A DNA stretch of 64,000 nucleotides. It comes from Actinopolymorpha singaporensis. GTDB taxonomy: Bacteria; Actinomycetota; Actinomycetes; Propionibacteriales; Actinopolymorphaceae. The translations under genes and the position numbers were made by a program. The stretch is from assembly GCF_900104745.1 (NCBI RefSeq), contig NZ_LT629732.1:3397981-3461980 (forward strand). The letters run 5' to 3'. Below the pieces are notes generated by a model. That model was given only the letters and a program-made list of their open reading frames with translations. It was not told the DNA's origin and made no database searches. Shown one piece after another: positions 1 to 7,468 of the stretch. Position 1 is the stretch's first letter. Each line of letters starts with the position of its first letter.

Positions 1-981
1 GCCACGGCGTCCACCCGGGACCAGCCGGGTGGCCAGCCCGGTGGCCAGCCCGGTGGCCAGGCGGAGGGGCTGCAGCGCGAGTACGAGGCCGTCGTACGCC
101 ACACCCTGACCTCGGTCGTCCAGCTGACGGTGAGCGGCGGCCTCGGGTCCGGCGTCGTCTACGACAAGGCCGGACACATCGTCACCAACGCGCACGTCGT
201 GGGGCAGTCGAAGTCGGTGCGGGTCCGGCCGGCGACGGGCGGAACGCCGCTCGCCGCCCACGTGGTCGCGACGTACCCGCCGGGCGACCTGGCCGTCGTC
301 AAGCTCGACCGGCGCAGGACGCTGAACCCCGCCGAGTTCGCCGACTCCGGCAAGCTTCAGGTGGGCCAGATCGTGCTGGCGATGGGCAATCCGCTCGGGC
401 TGTCCGGGAGCGTCACCAACGGCATCGTGTCCGCGGTCGGCCGCAGCATTCCCGAGCCCGCGCACGAGGGCCTGCCGGGTACGACGATCGGGAACATGAT
501 CCAGACGTCGGCGCCGATCAACCCGGGCAACAGCGGCGGCGCGCTCGTCGACCTGTCCGGGGCGGTGATCGGAATCCCCACCCTCGCCGCGACCGACCCG
601 CAGGCGTCGAACAGCGCGGCTCCCGGCATCGGCTTCGCGATCCCGAGCAACACCGTCACCCGCATCGCCGACCAGATCATCGAACACGGCCGCGTCGTCG
701 ACTCCGGCCGGGCGGCCCTCGGGGTCACCGGGTCCACCGTGACCGACGCCGGGGGAACCCCTGAGGGTGTGGGCGTGGAGTCGGTGAAGGCCGGCAGTGC
801 CGCGGCGCGGGCCGGCATCCGGCCGGGCGACGTCATCACCGCGGTGGGCGGCGCGAAGACGCCGACGAGCGCCGCGCTCGGTGAGGTGCTCGTGAAGCGC
901 CGTCCCGGGCAGGTGGTCACGATGACGATCGTCCGGGACGGCAGCGCGCACCGGGTGGAGGTCAAGCTCGGCCAGGGCTGA
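1..981 (+). CDS. HtrA/DegP-like trypsin-type serine protease with PDZ domain (5' end outside window)
   Basis: The reading frame is open from the first base, so the start lies upstream; the internal GTG at 130 is not the true start because homology to the next gene begins before it (both share QR-YEAVVRHTL-SVVQL). The chymotrypsin-fold triad is visible: His in TNAHVV, Asp in PPGDLAVVKL, Ser in NPGNSGGAL. A C-terminal PDZ domain follows (GVGVESVKAGSAAARAGIRPGDVITAVGG). By family knowledge it is an extracytoplasmic quality-control protease. Bases 25-60 are a 12-bp direct repeat coding GGQP units in the linker before the protease domain. It is followed 85 bp downstream by a close paralogue in the same direction, so this is a tandem duplication. 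Confidence 0.9.
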   Translation, partial: ATASTRDQPGGQPGGQPGGQAEGLQREYEAVVRHTLTSVVQLTVSGGLGSGVVYDKAGHIVTNAHVVGQSKSVRVRPATGGTPLAAHVVATYPPGDLAVVKLDRRRTLNPAEFADSGKLQVGQIVLAMGNPLGLSGSVTNGIVSAVGRSIPEPAHEGLPGTTIGNMIQTSAPINPGNSGGALVDLSGAVIGIPTLAATDPQASNSAAPGIGFAIPSNTVTRIADQIIEHGRVVDSGRAALGVTGSTVTDAGGTPEGVGVESVKAGSAAARAGIRPGDVITAVGGAKTPTSAALGEVLVKRRPGQVVTMTIVRDGSAHRVEVKLGQG

Positions 982-1066
982 CAGCGGAGTAGTCGGGCGG
1001 CGCCCCGGGTACATCTCGTAGGACGCCCTGGGACGCGCGGCGCACGGGCGAGGGGGTGGCCCGCCC

Positions 1067-2152
1067 ATGGGAACGACCCGACGGCTTCGGCTCACGGTGT
1101 CCGTGTTCGTCGTGGTCGCCGCGTTCGCCGGAGCCGCGGCCGGATGTACCGACAGCCCGCCCGGAAGCTCCCGGGGCGACCCCGGAGGGTCGAAGGCCGG
1201 AGCCACTGCGGCACCCGGTGGCGAGGCGCAGGCGCTCCAGCGTGACTACGAGGCCGTCGTACGGCACACCCTGATCTCCGTCGTACAGCTCAACGTCACC
1301 GGCGGCGGGCTCGGCTCCGGCATCATCTACGACAAGCAGGGCCACATCGTCACCAACGCGCACGTGCTGGGCCGGTCCACCTCGGTGCAGGTCCTGCTCG
1401 CCACCGGGGGAGCGCCGCTGACCGCGCACCTGGTCGCGGCCTACACACCGAGCGACCTCGCGGTGGTCAAGCTGGACCAGCCGCGGGCGCTGGCACCCGC
1501 GGCGTTCGCCGACTCCACCAAGCTGCGGGTGGGCCAGATCGTGCTGGCCATGGGAAACCCGCTCGGCCTGTCCGGCAGTGTGACCAGCGGCATCATCTCA
1601 GCGGTCGGGCGTACCGTCCCGGAGTCGTCGCGTGACGGCGTGCCGGGCACGACGATCACGAGCATGATCCAGACCTCCGCGCCGATCAACCCGGGCAACA
1701 GCGGCGGCGCCCTGGTCGACCTGACCGGGAAGGTGGTTGGCATCCCCACGCTGGCCGCCACCGACCCACAGGTCGAGGGCGGCGGCGTCGCGGCCGGCAT
1801 CGGGTTCGCCATCCCGAGCAACACCGTGACCCGGATCGCCGGTCAGATCATCAGCCACGGGCGGGTGGTGAACTCCGGCAGGGCGGCGCTCGGCGTGACC
1901 GGCACGACGGTCACCGATCCCCAGGGCACGCCGATCGGCGTCGGCGTCGTGTCCGTGCGCACCGGCAGCGGCGCGGCGAACGCCGGCATCCTGCGCGGCG
2001 ACGTCATCACCGCTGTCAACGGCGTGCGCACTCCGACGAGCGCGGCGCTCGGCGAGGTCGTCGCCCAGCACCGGCCCGGCCAGTTGGTCACCGTCTCGAT
2101 TCGCCGCCAGGGCAAGGACGCGACGGTGAAGGTGAAGCTCGGTCAGCTCTGA
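1067..2152 (+). CDS. HtrA/DegP-like serine protease lipoprotein with PDZ domain
   Basis: 361 residues. The N-terminus has Arg-rich n-region, a hydrophobic stretch (residues 10-25) and a lipobox-like AAGC with Cys27, so it is probably a membrane-anchored lipoprotein. A Pro/Gly/Ser linker leads to the protease domain (about 70-250) with His99 (TNAHV), Asp130 (PSDLAVVKL) and Ser212 (GNSGG), then a PDZ domain (about 265-355). It is colinear with the preceding gene and very similar to it, differing mainly in the linker. The ATG at 1067 is preceded by a GAGGGGG stretch. The 3' end overlaps the convergent SRPBCC gene by 10 bp. Substrates cannot be told from sequence; misfolded envelope proteins are the family expectation. 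Confidence 0.9.
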   Translation: MGTTRRLRLTVSVFVVVAAFAGAAAGCTDSPPGSSRGDPGGSKAGATAAPGGEAQALQRDYEAVVRHTLISVVQLNVTGGGLGSGIIYDKQGHIVTNAHVLGRSTSVQVLLATGGAPLTAHLVAAYTPSDLAVVKLDQPRALAPAAFADSTKLRVGQIVLAMGNPLGLSGSVTSGIISAVGRTVPESSRDGVPGTTITSMIQTSAPINPGNSGGALVDLTGKVVGIPTLAATDPQVEGGGVAAGIGFAIPSNTVTRIAGQIISHGRVVNSGRAALGVTGTTVTDPQGTPIGVGVVSVRTGSGAANAGILRGDVITAVNGVRTPTSAALGEVVAQHRPGQLVTVSIRRQGKDATVKVKLGQL

Positions 2153-2589
2153 GTTGTCGTCGACCCCGCCCGTGCGGTGAGGCCGCGCCGCTCCATCTCG
2201 AGGTACCGGCGGTTGAGGGACCTGGTGAACAACCTGACCAGCCGGGCGCCCGGCCCGGTGTGCGCGACGGCCAGGCGGACCTTCGCGGTCTCCTTACCGT
2301 CCGCCGACCGCACGGGGGTGACGGAGTGGCTGCCCGTCGTCAGAACCCCGGGGGAGCGGGTGACCCAGACGAACGACGAACCCTCGGCGAACTCGGTCAC
2401 CTCCCAGGTCAGCTCCGGCAGCTTCGGCTGCTTGACCACGGCACGTTCGCCGACGGCGAGCGGACCGGTGCCGAGCCGGCGCACCGACGTCATCGACTCG
2501 CTCCACTCCGGCCAGCGCTCGACGTCGACCAGCACCTCCCAGACCTGCTCGGCAGGTGCGGCGACCTCGAACTCGACCTCGTCATGCAT
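2143..2589 (-). CDS. SRPBCC (polyketide cyclase/dehydrase-type) family protein
   Basis: 148 residues from the ATG at 2589, which has a GGAGGAAG Shine-Dalgarno just upstream; a longer frame to 2661 lacks one and would run toward the TetR operator. The start of the fold is typical (FEVAAPAEQVWEVLVDVERWPEWSESM) and the C-terminal helix carries RLFTRSLNRRYLEMERRGL. The START/SRPBCC fold binds hydrophobic ligands; the ligand is unknown. It is divergent from the TetR gene at 2686 and the operator between them lies in its promoter region, so it is the likely regulatory target. It overlaps the protease gene tail-to-tail by 10 bp. Confidence 0.8.
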   Translation of the reverse strand: MHDEVEFEVAAPAEQVWEVLVDVERWPEWSESMTSVRRLGTGPLAVGERAVVKQPKLPELTWEVTEFAEGSSFVWVTRSPGVLTTGSHSVTPVRSADGKETAKVRLAVAHTGPGARLVRLFTRSLNRRYLEMERRGLTARAGSTTTQS

Positions 2590-2669
2590 GACTTCCTCCA
2601 AGGGAGCCACGAGCCGCGGGCCGTCCAGGGTTGTCGTGGCCGCGGCACGGCGGGACTGCACACAGTCAT

Positions 2670-2687
2670 ATGTACCATCTGGTACAT
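2670..2687. promoter_or_regulatory. 18-bp TetR-type operator overlapping the tetR start codon
   Basis: ATGTACCATCTGGTACAT is a perfect inverted repeat with 8-bp arms and a 2-bp spacer. Its last three bases plus the next G include the ATG (2686-2688) of the TetR gene. TACCAT (2673-2678) inside it lies 7 bp before that ATG, which is -10-like spacing for a leaderless mRNA. It also sits 80 bp upstream of the divergent SRPBCC start. Autoregulation and control of both genes is inferred from position. Confidence 0.7.
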
Positions 2688-3300
2688 GCCGAAGGACAGT
2701 GGATCAGGCAACCGATCCGAGCGGCGGTCTTCCGCTCGGCCGGCCCGGGAGCGGTTGCTCGACGAGGTTGTCGCGCACTTCGCCCGGCACGGCGTCGGCG
2801 ACTTCAGCCTGCGTGGCCTCGCCGCCGAACTCGGTACCAGTCACCGCATGCTCATCTACCACTTCGGCTCCAAGGACGGCCTGCTCGTGGAGGTGGTACG
2901 CCGGGTCGAGGCCGAGCAGCGCGCCGCGATGGCGCAGCTCAACCTGGACTCCGACCACAGCGCAGCACACCTGGCCCGGGAGTTCCACCGCCGCCTGTCC
3001 GCCGCCGACCACTGGCCCGCTCGGCTGTTCTTCGAGCTGACCGGGCAGGCACTGGTCGGCAATCCGCACGCCGTACCGCTGCTGGACGGCATCGTCGACG
3101 CGTGGCTGCCACCGCTCACCGAGCTGAGCCGTCGTACCGGCCGGTCGGAGGACGAGGCGCGGGCACACGCGCGGCTCGCGCTGGCCGTCGCCCGCGGGCT
3201 GCTGTTCGACCTGCTGGCCACCGGTGACCGGGACGCCGTGGACGAGGCAGCCGAGGCGTTCCTCAGGTCGTACGAGAGCGCCGGCCCTTCAGGCCCGTGA
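2686..3300 (+). CDS. TetR/AcrR family transcriptional regulator
   Basis: 204 residues. The N-terminal helix-turn-helix domain (about 15-65) is clear: RERLLDEVVAHFARHGVGDF, LRGLAAELGTSHRMLIYHFGSKDGL. The remainder is a ligand-binding helical domain of normal length. The ATG at 2686 was chosen because the HTH begins shortly after it and because the operator palindrome ends on it; the open frame continuing upstream runs antisense to the SRPBCC gene. No Shine-Dalgarno precedes it, consistent with a leaderless transcript. It probably represses itself and the divergent SRPBCC gene. Confidence 0.88.
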   Translation: MPKDSGSGNRSERRSSARPARERLLDEVVAHFARHGVGDFSLRGLAAELGTSHRMLIYHFGSKDGLLVEVVRRVEAEQRAAMAQLNLDSDHSAAHLAREFHRRLSAADHWPARLFFELTGQALVGNPHAVPLLDGIVDAWLPPLTELSRRTGRSEDEARAHARLALAVARGLLFDLLATGDRDAVDEAAEAFLRSYESAGPSGP

Positions 3301-3357
3301 GACCGATGCCCCGCGGCCGCGCCGTCGCCGGTTCTCCCTGTCAACCTCACCTTGCCC

Positions 3358-3380
3358 TGGAAGCGAACCAGCAGCTTCCA
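3358..3380 (+). terminator. Inverted repeat after tetR, possible transcription terminator
   Basis: TGGAAGC and GCTTCCA form a perfect 7-bp stem around a 9-base loop, 58 bp after the tetR stop. There is no T-tract, so a terminator role is only a guess; it could also be an operator for the clpP pair. Confidence 0.35.
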
Positions 3381-3428
3381 CCACGCATTGGCCCCTGCGT
3401 AAACCCCTTGCCGGTACGCCCTCAGCGG

Positions 3429-3445
3429 ATTCGCTGACAGCGCAC
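3429..3445. promoter_or_regulatory. Candidate ClgR box upstream of clpP pair
   Basis: ATTCGCTGACAGCGCAC contains CGC-TGACA-GCG, which fits the ClgR core described for actinobacteria (CGC-Y-N-A-N-R-GCG) at every core position; the outer flanks fit only partly. It lies 104 bp before the clpP start. ClgR is an established activator of clpP genes in Corynebacterium and Streptomyces, so function is inferred from motif and place. Confidence 0.55.
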
Positions 3446-3548
3446 ACCGGCGCACGGCGTCGGCCTTCTCGGTGACAGTGATGACAAGAGATGGCGAGGG
3501 ATCACAAAGACGAGCCACCGACGAGGGCACCACGTCCAGGAGGTAATC

Positions 3549-4166
3549 GTGAATCCGTCCATGACCGACACGGCCCCCACCGGCAGCGGTTTCGACGACC
3601 AGCTGGCGGCCAGGCTGCTGCACCACCGCATCGTCCTGCTCGGCTCGGAGGTCGACGAGGTGAGCGCCAATCGGGTGTGCGCACAGTTGCTGCTGCTGTC
3701 CGCGCAGGACCCCCGTACCGACATCAGCCTCTACATTCACAGCCCCGGCGGCGGGGTGTACGCCGGGATGGCGATCTACGACACGATGCGGCTGATCCCG
3801 AACGACGTGTCGACACTCGCGATGGGCTTCGCCGCCAGCATGGGGCAGTTCCTGTTGTGCGGGGGCACGAAGGGCAAGCGGTTCGCCCTGCCACACGCCC
3901 GGATCATGATGCACCAGGGCTCGGCCGGCATCGGCGGAACGGCCGCGGACATCGCGATCCAGGCCGGCAATCTGGAGCACTCCAAGGCCCAGATGGAACG
4001 CCTGCTCGCTGCCAACACCGGTCAGCCGGTCGAACGGATCCGCGAGGACAGCGACCGCGACCGGTGGTTCTCGGCTGAGGAGGCACGCCAGTACGGCATG
4101 GTCGACGCGGTGGTGGACTCACTGGACCGCATCGGCCACGGCATCTCCCAGCGGGCGGGGGTCTGA
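3549..4166 (+). CDS. clpP: ATP-dependent Clp protease proteolytic subunit (intact catalytic triad)
   Basis: 205 residues, normal ClpP length. The GTG start at 3549 follows AGGAGG with good spacing. The fold is unmistakable: ISLYIHSPGGGVYAGMAIYD, catalytic Ser97 in GFAASMGQ, His122 in RIMMHQG, Asp167 in REDSDRDRWFSAEEA. It forms the chamber that degrades proteins fed by a Clp ATPase in the cytoplasm. It is followed after 3 bp by a second clpP, so the two are co-transcribed and probably make a mixed tetradecamer. The pair resembles the accessory clpP3-clpP4 operons of Streptomyces; no clpX or tig gene is next to it. A ClgR-type box lies upstream. Confidence 0.95.
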   Translation: MNPSMTDTAPTGSGFDDQLAARLLHHRIVLLGSEVDEVSANRVCAQLLLLSAQDPRTDISLYIHSPGGGVYAGMAIYDTMRLIPNDVSTLAMGFAASMGQFLLCGGTKGKRFALPHARIMMHQGSAGIGGTAADIAIQAGNLEHSKAQMERLLAANTGQPVERIREDSDRDRWFSAEEARQYGMVDAVVDSLDRIGHGISQRAGV

Positions 4167-4169
4167 GCC

Positions 4170-4778
4170 ATGGGCCACTACACGATTCCCAACGTGATCG
4201 AGCGCACGCACACCGGCGAACGCGCCACCGACCTGTTCAGCCGGCTGCTGTCGGAGCGGATCATCTTCCTCGGCACCGAGATCGACGACGACGTGGCGAA
4301 CGTCGTGATGGCGCAGCTGATCCACCTGGAGGCGGCCAGCCCCTCGCAGGACATCTCGTTGTACATCAACTCACCGGGCGGCTCGTTCAGTGCGCTGATG
4401 GGGATCTACGACACGATGCAGTTCGTCCTGCCCGACGTGTCGACGATGTGCCTGGGCCAGGCGAGTTCGGCGGCGACGGTGTTGCTGGCCGGAGGTGCGC
4501 CCGGCAAACGGCTCGCCCTGCGCCACTCCCGGATCGCCCTGGACCAGCCGGCGGCGAGAGCACAGGGTGCGCTGTCGGACCTGCAGGTACAGGCCACGGA
4601 AGTGGCCCGGATACGCACCCTCATGCTGGAGGTGCTCAACCGGCACACCGGCCGCAGCGTGGAGACCCTCCGCGCCGACACCGACCGCGAACGCGTCTTC
4701 GACGCCGAGGAGGCCAAGGCGTACGGACTGATCGACGAGATCCTCGTCTACCGCGGCGACGGCCCCGACTTCCAGTGA
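4170..4778 (+). CDS. clpP: ClpP-family subunit with the catalytic His replaced by Asp
   Basis: 202 residues, with 3 bp between its ATG and the stop of the first clpP. The fold is complete: [20 protein letters not shown], Ser100 in [11 protein letters not shown], Asp170 in [15 protein letters not shown]. At the position of the catalytic histidine (25 residues after Ser100, as in ClpP generally) the motif reads RIALDQPAA, so residue 125 is Asp (codon GAC instead of CAC). By known enzymology this should abolish or strongly reduce its own peptidase activity, making it a structural or regulatory subunit comparable in concept to ClpR of cyanobacteria and plastids. Sequencing error of one base is the main alternative. 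Confidence 0.9.
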   Translation: MGHYTIPNVIERTHTGERATDLFSRLLSERIIFLGTEIDDDVANVVMAQLIHLEAASPSQDISLYINSPGGSFSALMGIYDTMQFVLPDVSTMCLGQASSAATVLLAGGAPGKRLALRHSRIALDQPAARAQGALSDLQVQATEVARIRTLMLEVLNRHTGRSVETLRADTDRERVFDAEEAKAYGLIDEILVYRGDGPDFQ

Positions 4779-4821
4779 GCCGGGACCGTCCGCCACTGGT
4801 CTGTCGCCGGGTGGGGAACAC

Positions 4822-6498
4822 TCACCCGGCGACGAAGACGCCCCAGGCGAGGTTGCCGGCCCGGCCACCGTCGACCCAGTGCCGCAGGCCGGTGCGCATC
4901 CGGTCGAGGTAGTCGGCGCTGACCCGACCGGCAAGGCTCGCGTCGCGGCGTTCGGTCTCGTCCAGGACCCGCTGGTAGTGGGTGGTGAGGTGCTCGGTCA
5001 GGTCGTCGAACTCCACCGTCAATCCGAGGTTGGCGAGAGTACGTCGGTAGAACTCCGGGGAGGCCATCGTGTCCAGGTGCAGGCGCCGGAGAATGGGCGC
5101 CAGCGCCTCACGTGGGCAGCCGTCGGCGGCCATCGGGTCGGTGAAGACGATTCTGCCGCCGGGCCGGAGAACCCGCACCGCCTCCTGCAGAACCTGCACT
5201 CGGTCACCGCTGTGCAACAGCGCGTCCTGGGACCAGACGACGTCGAACCTGTTGTCCTCGAACGGCAGGTCCTCGAAGGAGCCGTCGACTACCTCCACCA
5301 ACTCCGACAGGCCGGCGGCGTCGGTGAGTACGCGGTTGCGGGCGTTCTCCACCTCGCTGAGGTTCAAGCACGTGGTCCGGCAGCCGGACGTGCCGGACAG
5401 GTGCCGCGCCGCGCCGCCGAAACCTGACCCGAGATCGAGGACCCGGGTGTCCGGTCCGAGGTCGAGCGCGCCGGCCATCCGGGTCACGGTGCGCCTGCTC
5501 GCGGTGGCGATGTCCTCGTCGGGTTCGGTGTAGATGCCGACGTGGATGTCCTCGCCACCCCACACCAGCGAGTAGAACGTGTCCGCGTCCTGGGAGTTGT
5601 AGTAGTCACGTGCGGTGTGCACGGTGGAGGAGTAACCGTCGACTGCCTGGTCCGGCGTACGATGCGCCTTCTCCGCGACGTGGATGAAGAAGTCCGGCTC
5701 GCCCTCGGGATGGGTGTCCTGGAAGTCGCTGTAGGTCTCCACGTGCGCGAAACCCACCTCCCGCATCAGCGTCCGCACGTAGTCGCGGCGCAGCGGGTAC
5801 ATGTTGAGGTGGTACCGACTCCTGTCGGGGAAGGTGTAGCAGAAGCGCGCCAGGCCCGCGTCGACGTACTCCGGCTCCGCGGTGACCGTGTCGCCGCAGT
5901 AGTAGTAGGTGTGCCGATTGCTGTAGGCGCCGTCGAGCAGCGCGTCGTAGTTGCGCTGGTCGAGGATGAGAACGCCGTCGTGCTTGAGCACCGCGTAGAA
6001 CTCGGCCAGCGCTTTCCTGCGGTCTTTCTCGGAGAAGAGGTGGGTGAAGGAGTTGCCCAGGCAGATGATCGCGTCGTACTCGCCCTGGACGTCGCGGTTG
6101 AGCCATCGCCAGTCAGCGTGGATGACCCGTAGTACGTGACCGCCGCGGGCCCGGGCGTTCTCGAACGCCTTGGTCAGCATGTCGGCGCTACCGTCCGCGC
6201 TGACCGTCTCGAAGCCCTCCTCGAGCAGTCGTACCGAGTGGAAACCGGTGCCGGTGGCCACGTCCAGCACGGTCTTCGCGCCACGGGACTTGAGCTGGTC
6301 GACGAAGAACCGGCCCTCGCTCTCCGCGCGCTTGTCCCAGTCGATGAGCTCGTCCCACTTCTCGACGAAGCTGGTGACGTATTCCTGGGTGTAGTGGTCG
6401 GTGTCCCGGACCTCGGTAGGGCTGTCACCGAACTGTTGTTGGTCGTTCGTACCGTCGTCGGGCAGGTTCGTTCTGGAACTGTCCTGGGTACTCTTCAC
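4822..6498 (-). CDS. Fused glycine/sarcosine N-methyltransferase and sarcosine/dimethylglycine N-methyltransferase
   Basis: About 558 residues holding two SAM-dependent methyltransferases. The N-terminal half has motif I VLDVATGTGFHS (about residues 77-88) and the GSMT-type NRHTYYYCGDTVTAEP and FFIHVAEK segments; the C-terminal half has VLDLGSGFGGAARHL and FTDPMAADG, typical of SDMT. Together they convert glycine via sarcosine and dimethylglycine to glycine betaine with SAM, giving an osmoprotectant in the cytoplasm. A fused form is known from the halophile Actinopolyspora halophila. The start is uncertain: the frame is open to a GTG at 6654, but a promoter-like pair lies at 6636-6664, so I prefer the GTG at 6498 with GGGAG 11 bp upstream. 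Confidence 0.88.
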   Translation of the reverse strand: MKSTQDSSRTNLPDDGTNDQQQFGDSPTEVRDTDHYTQEYVTSFVEKWDELIDWDKRAESEGRFFVDQLKSRGAKTVLDVATGTGFHSVRLLEEGFETVSADGSADMLTKAFENARARGGHVLRVIHADWRWLNRDVQGEYDAIICLGNSFTHLFSEKDRRKALAEFYAVLKHDGVLILDQRNYDALLDGAYSNRHTYYYCGDTVTAEPEYVDAGLARFCYTFPDRSRYHLNMYPLRRDYVRTLMREVGFAHVETYSDFQDTHPEGEPDFFIHVAEKAHRTPDQAVDGYSSTVHTARDYYNSQDADTFYSLVWGGEDIHVGIYTEPDEDIATASRRTVTRMAGALDLGPDTRVLDLGSGFGGAARHLSGTSGCRTTCLNLSEVENARNRVLTDAAGLSELVEVVDGSFEDLPFEDNRFDVVWSQDALLHSGDRVQVLQEAVRVLRPGGRIVFTDPMAADGCPREALAPILRRLHLDTMASPEFYRRTLANLGLTVEFDDLTEHLTTHYQRVLDETERRDASLAGRVSADYLDRMRTGLRHWVDGGRAGNLAWGVFVAG

Positions 6499-6635
6499 GA
6501 CTTCTGGCACTCCCTGGGGTTTCTCGCGAACTCCTGCGAACCGGACGGGCGCGTCGAAGGCATGGCTTCGAGTGACGGGCGGCGCCGCTGCATCCACGGG
6601 CTGTGCGGACTGTGCGCGCTCCTCGCGCCGCACCC

Positions 6636-6664
6636 AAACTATGGGATGGACCACATGCGTTCAA
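6636..6664 (-). promoter_or_regulatory. Candidate promoter of the betaine-synthesis gene
   Basis: On the minus strand TTGAAC, 17 bp and TAGTTT form a SigA-like pair. It implies a leader of about 130 bases to the GTG at 6498 and argues against the longest reading frame being translated. Confidence 0.45.
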
Positions 6665-6994
6665 CAGTCGGTGCGCGACAGCGGCGATGCGGTCACGATC
6701 GGATCTCGTTCGGTCGCTGAGCCTCGGCGTGTCGGCCACGGTTGCCTACGATGCGCACTCGCCAGCGGCCGTGTGTCAAGCCCTCCTTGACGGGTCACGG
6801 CCGTACCGGCGGCTCGCCCGAGTCCGGAAACGGCGCGGTGCGCTCTTGTCCGGGGCGAAGTGCGGGAGGGAGCAGGTACGGCTACGGTCGGACTGGTGGA
6901 CGCCCCGGCACTAGGCTCAGGGTTCCACGGGCAGACGCCGACAGCACGACCGCACGACCGCACGACAGGCAGACGCACCCAGGGAGGTCGCATC
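6655..6994. other. Divergent intergenic region
   Basis: 340 bases between the methyltransferase fusion and the acidic protein gene. Apart from the minus-strand promoter near its left edge and the GGGAGG ribosome site at its right edge I see no gene. A short run of CACGACCG repeats occurs near 6945-6970. Confidence 0.5.
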
Positions 6995-7414
6995 GTGAGC
7001 AGCCCGGACCTGCCGGACCGTACCCCGGCCGGCGACGAGATCCCGGACCCGGACGTCACCGGCGAGGACAACCTCGACCTGCCCGACTCCGAGATTCCGG
7101 ACGCGGACGCCGACCTGGACCTTCCTGACTCCGGCGAGATCCCGCAGGATCCGACGGAGGGTGAGCCGGACGTCCTCCTCGAGCCCGACATCGAGAACGC
7201 CCGTGACATGGCCGGTGACGCGGGCTACGACCCGCTGGTCACCGACGAGCTGCGCCCGGAGACCGACGTCACCGAGTTCCAGCCACCGGACCGGCTCAGC
7301 CGCGAAACCCAGCGGCGCCCGACCGAAGACGACGAGCGCGGCGACACCCTCGACCAGCGGCTCGCGCAGGAGATTCCCGACCCGACGATGGAGATCGATG
7401 ACGACGACCGGTGA
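6995..7414 (+). CDS. Acidic actinobacterial protein, DUF5709-like
   Basis: 139 residues from the GTG at 6995, which follows AGGGAGG; the longer upstream frame lacks support. It is very acidic (many Asp/Glu, EDDERGDTLDQRLAQEIPDP near the C-terminus), without Cys or membrane segment. The DTLDQRLAQE-PD segment resembles the conserved part of DUF5709 proteins, which are found only in actinobacteria and have no known function. Repeated DLPDS/EIPD units fill the N-terminal half. The next gene starts 55 bp downstream in the same direction. Confidence 0.6.
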   Translation: MSSPDLPDRTPAGDEIPDPDVTGEDNLDLPDSEIPDADADLDLPDSGEIPQDPTEGEPDVLLEPDIENARDMAGDAGYDPLVTDELRPETDVTEFQPPDRLSRETQRRPTEDDERGDTLDQRLAQEIPDPTMEIDDDDR

Positions 7415-7468
7415 CCACCGGCGCGCCGGTCTCGCGGGCCCGCGCCGGCGGGCGGAGGGTGTGGGCCG

